A stretch of DNA of 60,944 bases from Geminicoccaceae bacterium (GTDB taxonomy: Bacteria > Pseudomonadota > Alphaproteobacteria > Geminicoccales > Geminicoccaceae). The position numbers and the translations under genes are program-made. The notes beneath the pieces were generated by a model. It did no database searches. It had not been told where the DNA came from and was given only the letters and a program-made list of their open reading frames with translations. Below, in pieces: positions 1 to 9,709 of the stretch. The DNA lies in contig JAILZQ010000002.1 in NCBI GenBank assembly GCA_023512415.1, positions 1 to 60,944 of the forward strand, given 5' to 3'. Each line of letters opens with the position of its first letter. Positions within the stretch are counted from its first letter, which is position 1.

Positions 1-686
1 GCGCGGCACGAGCCCGCGAGCGGCGCCGCGGTAGCGATCGGGCGGGGTCGGACGTAGTCTCCGCGTCCATGGCGCACGAAGTGCGTGGTGTCGTCGCGAG
101 GCGGCCGAAGGCCCGCCGCGGCGGAGCAGCGGTGACCGGACCAGGGCGAGGCGATCCGCCCATGGACACTGCCCGAGTGCCGCGCGCCTTTCGGGGCGGC
201 CGGTCGGCCGAAGGCCGAGGCTCGGATCGTCGGGGTGCGCGGCCCGGGGCCGCGACGCGCGGTCGGGTGCGGCGGGCACCGGTACGGTTGGAACCGTAGC
301 GCGGGTCCGAAAGGCGCGGCCACGGCCGAGCCGTGCGTCCGTGAAGCCTTCGTCGTCCGGGCGCTCGCGGGCCCCGAGGGACAGACGCCGCCCGCCGCCC
401 GCCGGCGAACGACGGGAGGCGGCCGCGAGCGTCGGTCGGCGCAGGGTCATCGGCCGTGGGGGAGCTCGCCGCAACCGGGCCCAGGGAGCGGATCACCGGC
501 AACCGGCCGATCCGCAGCCGCATGCGGCTGCACGCCGAGCCGCCCGGACGCGGGAGCGGCACCGGCGTAGGGGATGCCCTGCTCGGCGCGTTCGAAGGGC
601 CGACCGAGCCCTCGGCAGAAGAAAGGCAAAAGCCAGCGGGAAACGGCCCGGCGCGCGCGGCCGCGAGCCGGCGGCCGGAGGCGCGG

Positions 687-2339
687 TCAGCCCGCCCGGG
701 CCAAGTTGTGCCGTGGTGCGGGAGTCGAGATCAGCCGGTCGCGCATGAAGGCGGTCACTTCGTCTTCGGGCATCGGCCGGGCGAAATGGTAACCTTGCGC
801 CTCGTCGCAGCCCGCACGCTCGAGGAAGCGACGCTGCAGCTCGGTCTCCACGCCTTCGGCGACCACCCGGCGGTCGAAGGTCCGGGCGATGCCGATGATG
901 GTCCGGACGATCGCCTCGTCGGCCGGGTCGCGGCCGAGCTCGCGCAGGAACGACTTGTCGATCTTGATCCGGTCGACCGGCAGTCGCTTGAGGCAGGCGA
1001 GCGAGGAATAGCCCGTGCCGAAATCGTCGATCGCCAAGCTCACGCCCATGGCCGCGACCGCGTCGAGGCAACGGCGGATCGTGATCTGGCTCGGGTCGAC
1101 GAACAGGCTCTCGGTCACCTCGAGCTCGAGCAGATGCGGCGGCACGCCGGTCTCGGCGAGCAGCCGGCGCAAAAGCGCCGGCAGGTCGCGCTGGCGGAGC
1201 TGGGCGGCCGAGACGTTGACCGCGACGCGCACCGGCCAACCCAGATCGAGCCAGCGGCGAGCCGCACCCAGCGCTTCTTCGAGGATCCAGGCGCCGAGCG
1301 GCCGGATCAGCCCGTTGCTCTCGGCGATCGGCACGAACTCGATCGGCGGGACCAGGCCGCGATCCGGGTGACGCCAGCGGATGAGCGCCTCACAGGCGAC
1401 CACGGCGTTGCTCGCGAGGTCGAACTGCGGCTGGTAGTGGACGGTGAACTGGCCAGTCTCGAGCGCCCGGCGCAGCTCGCGCTCCATCACTTTCCGGGCT
1501 TTGAGCGTGGCGTCCATGCGCGGCTCGAACAGCAAGAGCCGGCCGCCGCCCTCGCGCTTGGCCTCGTCGACCGCGAGCTCGGCGCAGCGCATGAGCTGGT
1601 CGAAGCCGCTGCCGTGGTCGGGGTGGAGGGCCACCCCGATCGTCGCGGAGGGCGTGATCTCCACACCCGCCACCTCGAGCGGCCGACCGAGTTGCTCGAG
1701 CGCCTCCCTCGCCCGCTCGAGGGCGGTCGCCGGGTCCGGCAGGTCGGGCAGGAGGAGGGCGAAGCGGTCGCCACCCAGCCGGGCGGCCCGGCCGCGCTCG
1801 CCGGCGAGCTCGGTCAGGCGCTCGCCGATCCGCCGCAGCACCTCGTCGCCGGCGGCGTAGCCCCAGCAGGCGTTGACGTCCTTGAGCCGATCGAGATCGA
1901 AGGCCAAGAGCGCGGCCCGGGTGCCGGGCGCGCCGGCGCGCAGCACCGCTCCCGTGGCGAGCCGCATCGCGAGCTTACCGGGCAGGCCGGTCAGGGGGTC
2001 GCGGTCGTCGACCAGGTCGATCGGCAGGGGCGAGGGGGCGGGGGCGGGCGGCGGGGCGGGCGCCGCCGAGCGCGCCCCCCGTCGCCGGAGCGCGAGGCCG
2101 AGCGAGCCCAGGCTGGCGGCCAGCAAGAGCCCCGCCTCGACCAGCTGCTCCAGCGCGAGCATGCCGCCGATCGCCACACCGCTCGCGAGGCCCCCCACGG
2201 CGAAGAGCAGCGCAGGCTCGACCCGGGGGAGCGGGGGGCGGCCGAAGCGGTCGCGGCGGCGCGCGGCGTACCCGCGCCCGCCCGGCCGCTCGACCACGAG
2301 GAGCCCGCCATCGGCCTCGCCCTCGGAGGCCGGGCTCAT
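687..2339 (-). CDS. Membrane-associated GGDEF/EAL protein (predicted c-di-GMP phosphodiesterase; GGDEF degenerate as GGDRF)
   Basis: Translation has LGGDRF, then EAL signatures CEALIRW, NVSAAQLRQ, LEVTESLF, IDDFGTGYSSL, DRIKIDKSF, AEGVET, QGYHFARP; hydrophobic N-terminal segments. Start placed at MSPASEGEADGG rather than the longer ORF start. Confidence 0.93.
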   Translation of the reverse strand: MSPASEGEADGGLLVVERPGGRGYAARRRDRFGRPPLPRVEPALLFAVGGLASGVAIGGMLALEQLVEAGLLLAASLGSLGLALRRRGARSAAPAPPPAPAPSPLPIDLVDDRDPLTGLPGKLAMRLATGAVLRAGAPGTRAALLAFDLDRLKDVNACWGYAAGDEVLRRIGERLTELAGERGRAARLGGDRFALLLPDLPDPATALERAREALEQLGRPLEVAGVEITPSATIGVALHPDHGSGFDQLMRCAELAVDEAKREGGGRLLLFEPRMDATLKARKVMERELRRALETGQFTVHYQPQFDLASNAVVACEALIRWRHPDRGLVPPIEFVPIAESNGLIRPLGAWILEEALGAARRWLDLGWPVRVAVNVSAAQLRQRDLPALLRRLLAETGVPPHLLELEVTESLFVDPSQITIRRCLDAVAAMGVSLAIDDFGTGYSSLACLKRLPVDRIKIDKSFLRELGRDPADEAIVRTIIGIARTFDRRVVAEGVETELQRRFLERAGCDEAQGYHFARPMPEDEVTAFMRDRLISTPAPRHNLARAG

Positions 2340-2644
2340 GATACGCCTCGGCCGCGGACCGGGGTCGAGGGGAAACCACCAGGGGACGCGGACCGGGTGC
2401 CTCGCATGCGCCCCTCTCTCGCGTTGGTTGAGACGCGCTTCAACGCGATGGCGCGTCGGAAGGGTTGTGCGGCAGGCCTCCGGGTTTTTCAAGCGCCCAA
2501 AGTAGTCATCTTACGGTTGTAGACGCCGTCGGCCCGCGTCTGTGACCCGAAGGGTCGCGGCTGCCCCGCACGGCGTTCGGTTGTCGGGGCGATCGCCGCG
2601 TGCGATCTCAGGGCCGGGGCGGGTGCGAGCGAGGGGAGGCGCCG

Positions 2645-3397
2645 ATGAACCGGATCGATCTCGAAGGCCGCCGAGCGGTGGTGACCGGCGGTGCCCAGGG
2701 CATCGGCCGTGCGATCGTCGAGCGGTTCTTGGAGTCGGGCGCCGCGGTGGCGATCTGGGACAAGGACCGGGCCGAGGCCGAGCGGACCGCGGGCGAGCTC
2801 ACCGGGCGCGGCCGCGTCCTGGTCGAGGCGGTCGACGTCACCCGTTTGGCGGAGGTCGAGGCGGCGACCCGGGCGAGCACGGCGGCACTCGGCGGGATCG
2901 ACATCCTGGTCTGCAACGCCGGGATCGCCGGGCCGACCATGCCCGTGGTGGACTACCCGATCGAGGAATGGCAGCGGATCCTCGACATCGACCTCACCGG
3001 CGTCTTCCTTTGTCTCAAGGCGATCGTGCCGCAGATGATCGCGCGCAATTTCGGTCGGATCGTCAACGTGGCCTCGATCGCGGGCAAGGAGGGCAACCCG
3101 AACGCCGCCGCCTACAGCGCGGCCAAGGCCGGGGTCATCGCGCTCACCAAGTCGCTCGGCAAGGAGCTCGCGGCTTACGACATCGCGGTCAACTGCATCA
3201 CGCCGGCGGCCGCCCGGACCCGGATCTTCGAGCAGATGAGCGAAGAGCACATCCGATACATGCTCTCGAAGATCCCGCGCGGCCGGTTCGTCGAGGTCCG
3301 CGAGATCGCCGCGATGGTCGCCTGGCTGGTCTCGGCGGAGAATTCCTTCACCACGGGTGCCGTGTTCGACCTCTCGGGCGGCCGGGCGACTTATTGA
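2645..3397 (+). CDS. SDR-family oxidoreductase
   Basis: VVTGGAQGIGRAI (TGxxxGIG), CNAGIAG, YSAAKAG (YxxxK), ending in LSGGRATY; ATG at 2645. Confidence 0.93.
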   Translation: MNRIDLEGRRAVVTGGAQGIGRAIVERFLESGAAVAIWDKDRAEAERTAGELTGRGRVLVEAVDVTRLAEVEAATRASTAALGGIDILVCNAGIAGPTMPVVDYPIEEWQRILDIDLTGVFLCLKAIVPQMIARNFGRIVNVASIAGKEGNPNAAAYSAAKAGVIALTKSLGKELAAYDIAVNCITPAAARTRIFEQMSEEHIRYMLSKIPRGRFVEVREIAAMVAWLVSAENSFTTGAVFDLSGGRATY

Positions 3398-3407
3398 GCG
3401 AGCGCCG

Positions 3408-4034
3408 GTGCTCGAGGCCTTCTGGACAGCGCTCGTCGCACTCTTCGTCACGGTCGATCCCTTGGGCCTCGTGCCGATCTTCGTGGCGCTCACCCCGGGG
3501 CTCGGTGAGGCCGAACGGGCGGCCCTGGCGCGCCGCGCCGTGCTCCTCGCGAGCCTCGTGCTGCTCCTCTTCGCGCTCACCGGCGAGGCCGTGCTCGCCC
3601 GGCTCGGGATCGGCATGCCGGCCTTCCGTGTGGCCGGGGGTCTCTTCCTCTTCCTGCTCGCCCTCGAGATGGTCTTCGAGCGCCGTGGCCAACGCCGGTC
3701 GGGCAGCGCCGAAGGGCTCGCGGACGACCGGCGGGGCGGTGATCTCGCGGTCTTCCCGATCGGTATCCCGCTGATCGCCGGGCCGGCCGCGATCACCACG
3801 ACGATCCTCGTGGCCGATCGGCTGGGCGGTACGCCGGCCGGCCGGGCGGCCGTGCTCGTGGCGGTGCTCGCCACCATGGCGCTCACCTGGGCGGCGCTCC
3901 TCGTGGCCGGCCGGCTCGCTCGGGCGATGGGGCCGACCTTGATCGGCGTCACCTCGCGGCTCTTGGGCCTGCTCTTGGGCGCGCTCGCCGCGCAATATGT
4001 GCTGGACGGTCTCGCCCAGGTGTTCCGCGGCTAG
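3408..4034 (+). CDS. MarC-family integral membrane protein
   Basis: VDPLGLVPIFVALTPG near N-terminus, multiple TM helices, GIPLIAGPAAITTTILVADR motif; GTG start at 3408 in frame. Confidence 0.85.
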   Translation: MLEAFWTALVALFVTVDPLGLVPIFVALTPGLGEAERAALARRAVLLASLVLLLFALTGEAVLARLGIGMPAFRVAGGLFLFLLALEMVFERRGQRRSGSAEGLADDRRGGDLAVFPIGIPLIAGPAAITTTILVADRLGGTPAGRAAVLVAVLATMALTWAALLVAGRLARAMGPTLIGVTSRLLGLLLGALAAQYVLDGLAQVFRG

Positions 4035-5977
4035 CCGGTGGCCGTGGCGGCGAGCTCGGCCTCGAGCGCGGCCACGACCCCCGGATCGTAGCGGCTCGCG
4101 TTCCGCCGCAGCACGTCCAGAACCTCGGCCGGCGGTGCGGCGTCGCGCCAGGAGCGTGGCCGGGTCCGGGCGAGGAACACGTCGGCCACCGCCAGCACCC
4201 GGCCCGCCATACCGATCGCTTCGCCGGAAAGACCCCGCGGATAGCCCGTGCCGTCGAGCCGCTCGTGCATCTGGGCGATCGCCTCGGCCACCGGCAGGTC
4301 GAACTCCACACCTTCGAGCACCCGCAGCGCGTGCCCGACATGCTCGCGCATCCGCCGCTGCTCCTCGGGGTCGTGGCGGCCTTCCTTGGTGAGCAGTGCG
4401 CGCGGCACGCAGATCTTGCCGATCTGCGAGAGCTCGCCCGCGAGGCGCACCGTGGCGATCGTCGTGGGCTCGAGGGCGAGGCGGACGGCGAGCCGCTCGG
4501 CGAGATCGGCGAGGGCCCGGCTGTGGCCCAGAAGGTGCGGGTCGGCGAGCTCGACGGCGCGGACCAGCGCCGCCACGGTCTGCTCGCGCCGCCGCTCGGC
4601 CCGCCGCCGCTCGGCCACGAGCTCGCTCAGATCGCGCAGGACGCGCAAGAGCCGCGGCCGGCCGGCCTCGTCGGGCAACAGAAGCGCGACCGCGTGGACG
4701 ATCCGTTCGCGCTCGCCGATCCGCAGCCCGAGCTCGGGCTCGAGCGCGCTGCCCGCGGCACGCGCCCGGCGGTCGAGCCCGGCGAGCGCCGCCGCCGCGG
4801 CGGGCTCCAAGAGCGCGTCCAGCCGGCGGCCGAGCAACTCGCCGGGCCCGTGGCCGAGCCAGGCGGCGAGGGTCCGGTTGGCGAACACGAGGCGCCCCTC
4901 CTCGTCCTCGAGGGCGATCGCGTCGGGGACCGCGGCGGTGATCTCGTCGAGCAGCCGACGCTCGGCCTCGAGCCTGCGGGCGTGGGCCGCCTGCTCGGCC
5001 GCCCGCGCCCGCTCGTGCCGGGCGGCCTGCGCGGCGAGGAGGAGGAGGAGGAGGGCCGCCGTGGCCAGCGACAGCCCGCCGGCCAGCCCGCGGAGCGTCC
5101 AGGCCCAACGGTCGAGGGCGGCCAAGGCGACGGCCGGGTCCGCCTCCTGCACGACGGTCCAGGGCAAGCCGCGGACCGAAGCGCGGACCCGGGGTGCCCG
5201 CGGGTCGTCGAGCGCCGTCGAACCGTCCGCCGGTCCGAGCTCCAGGCGGCTGCCGTCGGGCTGCACCACCTGTAGCCGGGTACGCACACCGGGCCCGTCG
5301 AGCGGCTGGGGCTCGAGCACCCGGGCGAGCCGCTCGCCGGCGGGGGCGAGCAGCAAGACGACCGCCCGCGACGGCTCGCCGGCGGCAGCCTCGGGCGCGG
5401 GCAGCGGCAGGGCGAGCCCGAGGGTCCGGCCGCTCGGCCCGCCGTCGAGCAAGAAGCCACGCGGTCCGCGCGGCTCGACCGCGAGGCTGCGGGCGAGCGT
5501 CCGTCGCAACTCGGCCGGCAGCGCGGCACCACCGTCGCCGACGAGCCGATCGCCGTCGCGGCTCACGAGCCCGATCGAAACGAGCCCGCTCTGGCGGGCC
5601 GTCTCCTCGAGCAGGAGGGCCAGGTAGGGGGCTTGCTCGGCGAGGGCCGCGGCGAGCCCCGGCTCGTCGCGGGCGAGCGCCGATTCGTGGGCGAACAGGC
5701 GGACCATCTCCGAGCCGGTGAGCCGGCCCGCCAGCCCCTGGAGGCCCTCGACCCAGGTCGCGAGGACCTCGGCGCGGCCGGCCGCGAGGGCCGCGAGGCG
5801 GGCCTCGAGGCCGGCGCGTTCGGCCGCCCGCCGCTCGGCGATCAGCCGCTCGCAGCCCCCGAACAGGGCGAGGGCGGCGGCTCCCGCCAGCAGCAGGGCG
5901 GCGAGCTTGCCGGACCAGCGGCTGCGCCTGCGCTCCGCGGGGAGGGGCGCCGCCGGGCTCGGGGCGCCGGCGATCAC
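4031..5977 (-). CDS. Sensor protein: TM/periplasmic sensor - PAS - HD-GYP-like domain (HD dyad replaced by SQ)
   Basis: Two TM regions, PAS-like segment (AAVPDAIALEDEEGRLVFANRTLAAWLG), C-terminal HD-GYP-like LAGELSQIGKICVP...REHVGHALRVL...MHERLDGTGYPRGLSGEAI. GTG start at 5977 overlaps the upstream stop (GTGA). Confidence 0.85.
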   Translation of the reverse strand: MIAGAPSPAAPLPAERRRSRWSGKLAALLLAGAAALALFGGCERLIAERRAAERAGLEARLAALAAGRAEVLATWVEGLQGLAGRLTGSEMVRLFAHESALARDEPGLAAALAEQAPYLALLLEETARQSGLVSIGLVSRDGDRLVGDGGAALPAELRRTLARSLAVEPRGPRGFLLDGGPSGRTLGLALPLPAPEAAAGEPSRAVVLLLAPAGERLARVLEPQPLDGPGVRTRLQVVQPDGSRLELGPADGSTALDDPRAPRVRASVRGLPWTVVQEADPAVALAALDRWAWTLRGLAGGLSLATAALLLLLLAAQAARHERARAAEQAAHARRLEAERRLLDEITAAVPDAIALEDEEGRLVFANRTLAAWLGHGPGELLGRRLDALLEPAAAAALAGLDRRARAAGSALEPELGLRIGERERIVHAVALLLPDEAGRPRLLRVLRDLSELVAERRRAERRREQTVAALVRAVELADPHLLGHSRALADLAERLAVRLALEPTTIATVRLAGELSQIGKICVPRALLTKEGRHDPEEQRRMREHVGHALRVLEGVEFDLPVAEAIAQMHERLDGTGYPRGLSGEAIGMAGRVLAVADVFLARTRPRSWRDAAPPAEVLDVLRRNASRYDPGVVAALEAELAATATG

Positions 5978-6714
5978 GGCGCGCCCGTCCCCGTCCGGCC
6001 ACCGCCGAGCAACAGGCGCGGGTCGATCCGTGCGGTGAACGTGCTGTCGGTTCCCAAATGTGCCCAGCGTGCGTCCTCGTTCACCGAGTAGTAAGGGACG
6101 TAGTGACCGAGGCGGTCGTGGCGCAAGACGGCGTTGGTCACGTTGTCGAGGATCCAGATCTGCCCGTCGTCGTCGCGGACGGCGAGGACGGCGTGGGCGA
6201 GGTCGCGCAGCGTGTCCTTGAGGACCACGAGCCGCAGTCGGTCGACCGGTACGCCGAGCTCGCGCAGCGAGAGATATTTGAAGATCGCGTAGTCCTCGCA
6301 ATCCCCCGAACGAGCGAGGAACTCGAGCGGCGTGGCCCAGTGGTCGCTCTTGCCCCAGTTCCGGTCGTCGGGCTTGTAGCGGTACTGGTTGGCGAAGCGG
6401 TTGACCGCGTGGAGCTGTTCGATGAGCGGGGCGCCCTCGAGCGACTTCAAGAGGGCGCGCCAGGCGGCGGCACCCCGGCCCGGGCAGCGCGCGGGGTCGA
6501 GCGCGCACTCGCGCCAGCGCGGCCGCTCGGCCTCCACCCGCTCGAGCACGCCGCGCCATTGCGGCAGGGCGGCGAGCGAGGCGGCGCGGAACTCGCGGGT
6601 GCCGAACAGGCCGAACTCGACGGCATCGGCGGCCGAGGCAGCGGCCAAGAGGTTGGAAGCCACCACGAGGCCCCAGATCCTGCTGCGCACGGCGCGCTCT
6701 CCCGTTCCCGGCAC
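5974..6714 (-). CDS. Transglutaminase-like cysteine peptidase (LapG-like, periplasmic)
   Basis: Signal peptide-like N-terminus; SGDCEDYAIFKYLSLRELGVP (Cys), LAHAVLAVRDDDGQIWILDN (His/Asp) typical of bacterial transglutaminase-like cysteine proteases. Confidence 0.88.
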   Translation of the reverse strand: MPGTGERAVRSRIWGLVVASNLLAAASAADAVEFGLFGTREFRAASLAALPQWRGVLERVEAERPRWRECALDPARCPGRGAAAWRALLKSLEGAPLIEQLHAVNRFANQYRYKPDDRNWGKSDHWATPLEFLARSGDCEDYAIFKYLSLRELGVPVDRLRLVVLKDTLRDLAHAVLAVRDDDGQIWILDNVTNAVLRHDRLGHYVPYYSVNEDARWAHLGTDSTFTARIDPRLLLGGGRTGTGAP

Positions 6715-6952
6715 CTTCTCGTGCCCGGGCAGGATCGGCGGGGGCGGTGAACGATCCCTTTCGCGCCGCCGCTGGCGGCGGATCGCACGTAACGGGGTGT
6801 GCGAGGAGCGCTCGGCCGGCAGCCGCGGCCGGCTGCGGGGCGAGGTTTACAAGACCCGGCTCGGCCGCCAGGATCGAAGGCGTGTCGAGGGGTAGGGCCA
6901 GGTCCGCCGGGGCCCGGACGGCCGCGGCGGCTCAGCGGAGGAGGCTGGAGCG

Positions 6953-7969
6953 ATGCCGGCGAGGACGATCGCGGGTGCTCTTTTGGGCGTGCTGGCCCTT
7001 TGGGGAGCCGGCGCCGCCGCCAAGGAAGTCACGATCGGCTACCAGCTGATCTACAGCCCCTGGGGGGTGCCGATCACCCAGGGCCGGTTCGAGAAGGAGA
7101 CCGGTTACAGCATCAAGTGGGTGAAGTTCGACAGCGGCGCCAAGGTCTCGACGGCGATGGCCTCGGGCGACGTGCAGATCGGCGTCATGGGCTCGAGCCC
7201 GATCACCGCCACGGTGAGCCGCGGCGTCGACGTGGTGCTGTTCTGGATCCTCGACGACATCGCCGCCTCCGAAGCGCTCGTCGTGCGCAACGGCTCGGGG
7301 ATCGACCCCAAGGATCCGAAGACCCTGATCGGCAAGAAGATCGCGACCCCCTTCGTCTCGACCGCGCACTTCCACACACTCTTCGCGCTCGAGGTCTGGG
7401 GCCTCGACCCGAAGACGGTCGAGGTGTTGAACATGCAGCCGAACCAGATCGCCGCCGCCTGGGAGCGCGGCGACATCGACGCGGCCTATGTCTGGGACCC
7501 GGCGCTCGCCCGCATCAAGCGGAACGGGCAGGTGATGATCGACAGCGCGGTGCTCGCCGAGAAGGGCAAGCCCACCTTCGACGGGATCGTGGTGAGCCGC
7601 GAGTGGGCCGAGAAGAACAAGGACTTCATGGCCAAATTCGTGAAGATCGTCGCCGAGGCGGACGACCATTACCGCAAGAACAAGGCCGCCTGGACGCCCG
7701 ATTCGGCCGAGGTCAAGGCCCTCGTGAACCTGTTCGGCGGTGAGCCCGCGGACGTGCCGCCGTCGCTCGCGCTCTACGGCTTCCCGACCCTCGAAGAGCA
7801 GGCCTCGAAGAAGTGGCTGGGCGGCGGCAAGGAGAGCGGAGCGGCGCGCACGCTCGCGGCCACCGCCGAGTTCCTCAAGGCCCAGGGCCGGATCGACACC
7901 GTGCTCCCCGACTATTCGAAATTCGTCACACCGGCCTACGTCGAAGCGGCGATGAAGCTGGCCAAATAG
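6953..7969 (+). CDS. ABC transporter substrate-binding protein, taurine/aliphatic sulfonate (TauA-like)
   Basis: Signal peptide; [61 protein letters not shown]. Confidence 0.87.
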   Translation: MPARTIAGALLGVLALWGAGAAAKEVTIGYQLIYSPWGVPITQGRFEKETGYSIKWVKFDSGAKVSTAMASGDVQIGVMGSSPITATVSRGVDVVLFWILDDIAASEALVVRNGSGIDPKDPKTLIGKKIATPFVSTAHFHTLFALEVWGLDPKTVEVLNMQPNQIAAAWERGDIDAAYVWDPALARIKRNGQVMIDSAVLAEKGKPTFDGIVVSREWAEKNKDFMAKFVKIVAEADDHYRKNKAAWTPDSAEVKALVNLFGGEPADVPPSLALYGFPTLEEQASKKWLGGGKESGAARTLAATAEFLKAQGRIDTVLPDYSKFVTPAYVEAAMKLAK

Positions 7970-8841
7970 TGCGGGCACGGGCCGCCACGGACGCCCGCCC
8001 GGAGCCTCCCCCGGCCGCGCCGCGGGCCCGGCCGGGGCTCGAGGCGCGCGGCGTGAGCGTCGTCTATCCGGGTCCGGCCGGGCGGGCGGTCCACGCCCTC
8101 GACCGGATCGACCTTTCGATCACCCCGGGCGAGCTCGTCGTGGCACTCGGCGCCTCGGGCTGCGGCAAGACCACGCTGCTCAACGTCATGGCCGGCTTCA
8201 TCCGGCCGAGCGCCGGCGAGGTCCTGCTCGACGGCCGGCCGATCACCGGCCCGGGCCGCGATCGGGGCGTGGTGTTCCAGCGCCACGCCCTCCTGCCCTG
8301 GCTCGACGTGCTCGGCAACGTCGCCTTCGGCCTCAAGCTCCAGGGCGTGCCCCGACGGGAGCGCGAAGAGGTGGCCCGCCGCAACCTCGCCCTCGTCCAC
8401 CTCGAGGAGTTCGCCCGACACAAGATCTACCAGCTTTCGGGCGGGATGCAGCAACGGGTCGGCCTCGCCCGGGCGCTCACCAGCGACCCGGCGATGCTGC
8501 TCATGGACGAGCCTTTGGGTGCCCTCGACGCTTTGACCCGCGAGTCGATGCAGGAGCTGATCCTCGAGGTCTGGCAGAAGACCGGCAAGATGGTCTTCTT
8601 CATCACCCACAGCGTCGAGGAGGCGCTCTTCCTCGCGACCCGGCTGGTCGTCATGTCACCCCGGCCCGGCCGGATCCGCGAGATGTGGGAGCTCGACTTC
8701 TCGCGGCGCTGGCTCGAGCGGCGCGACGCCCGGGCGATCAAGTCGATGCCCGAGTTCATCCGGATGCGCGAGCGGGTGCTCGACATCATCTTCGGCGACG
8801 AGCGCGCGGCCGAGGCCCGGGAAGGCGCGCGTGGCGACTGA
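7969..8841 (+). CDS. ABC transporter ATP-binding protein (TauB/SsuB-like)
   Basis: Walker [12 protein letters not shown]-loop QRHALLPWL, signature [15 protein letters not shown], Walker [15 protein letters not shown] start at 7969 overlaps the preceding TAG. Confidence 0.93.
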   Translation: MRARAATDARPEPPPAAPRARPGLEARGVSVVYPGPAGRAVHALDRIDLSITPGELVVALGASGCGKTTLLNVMAGFIRPSAGEVLLDGRPITGPGRDRGVVFQRHALLPWLDVLGNVAFGLKLQGVPRREREEVARRNLALVHLEEFARHKIYQLSGGMQQRVGLARALTSDPAMLLMDEPLGALDALTRESMQELILEVWQKTGKMVFFITHSVEEALFLATRLVVMSPRPGRIREMWELDFSRRWLERRDARAIKSMPEFIRMRERVLDIIFGDERAAEAREGARGD

Positions 8842-9676
8842 GCCGGTCCGCTGGCCGTTCCGGCAGCGCGCCGCGCCGGCCGACCCGGGCAAGGCCTACG
8901 GCGCGCCGGGCGAGGGGCGGAGCGGGCTCGTGAGCCTCGCCACCGTCATCGGGCTTCTCTTCCTTTGGTGGGCGGTGACCGCGGCCGGGCTCGTCAAGCC
9001 GCTCTTCCTGCCCTCGCCGCAAGCGGTCGCGCAGCGCTTCTTCCGGGTCCTCGAGGAGGGCTTCGGCGGGGTGAGCCTCTGGGCTCACACCGCCGCGAGC
9101 CTCTGGCGGGTGTTCGCCTCCTTCGCGCTCGCTTGCGCCACCGCGATCCCGATCGGGATCGCCATGGGCGTCAACCGATGGGCACGCGGCGTCTTCGACC
9201 CACCGATCGAGTTCTACCGGCCGATCCCGCCTTTGGCCTATCTGCCCTTGACGGTGATCTGGTTCGGGATCGAGGAGCTGCAGAAGATCGTCTTGATCTA
9301 CCTCGCGATCTTCGCGCCGATGGCGCTCTCCGCCCGGGCCGGGGTCAAGAGCGTGGCGATCGAGCAGATCCACGCCGCCTATTCGATGGGAGCGAGCCGA
9401 GGCCAGGTGGTCCTCCACGTGATCCTGCCGGCGGCCTTGCCCGAGATCCTCACGGGCATGCGGATCGGCATCGGCTTCGGCTGGACGACGCTCGTGGCGG
9501 CCGAGATCGTCGCGGCCAAGGCGGGGCTCGGCTCGATGGTCTGGAACGCGGCCGAGTTCCTGGTCACCGAGGTCGTGATCATGGGGATCGTGATCATCGG
9601 CGCGATCGCCTGGGCGTTCGATCTCCTGATGCGGCGGATCGAGGCCCTGGCGGTGCCCTGGAAGGGCAAGGTCTGA
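8831..9676 (+). CDS. ABC transporter permease (TauC/SsuC-like)
   Basis: Multi-TM protein with EAA-type loop ([42 protein letters not shown]). Confidence 0.92.
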   Translation: MATEPVRWPFRQRAAPADPGKAYGAPGEGRSGLVSLATVIGLLFLWWAVTAAGLVKPLFLPSPQAVAQRFFRVLEEGFGGVSLWAHTAASLWRVFASFALACATAIPIGIAMGVNRWARGVFDPPIEFYRPIPPLAYLPLTVIWFGIEELQKIVLIYLAIFAPMALSARAGVKSVAIEQIHAAYSMGASRGQVVLHVILPAALPEILTGMRIGIGFGWTTLVAAEIVAAKAGLGSMVWNAAEFLVTEVVIMGIVIIGAIAWAFDLLMRRIEALAVPWKGKV

Positions 9677-9709
9677 CCCCTCCCGGCACCGCCGGGACCC
9701 GCCGCGGAC

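Noticed and set aside
1-686. RNase P RNA, tmRNA or other known structured RNA at the left edge
   Set aside because: I could not find the conserved sequence blocks of these RNAs by eye; left only as an unexplained region.
456-2522. 688-aa + strand ORF and other long ORFs over the GGDEF/EAL gene
   Set aside because: Antisense shadow of a clear EAL-domain gene; composition is Arg/Gly/Pro-rich without recognisable motifs.
3348-6002. 884-aa - strand ORF across marC and the HD-GYP-like gene
   Set aside because: Off-frame shadow; real proteins with recognisable motifs are read in other frames (3408..4034 + and 4031..5977 -).
6953-9676. Assigning tauA/tauB/tauC gene symbols with confidence
   Set aside because: No tauD or regulator nearby and NitT/TauT SBPs vary widely in ligand, so only family-level names are given.
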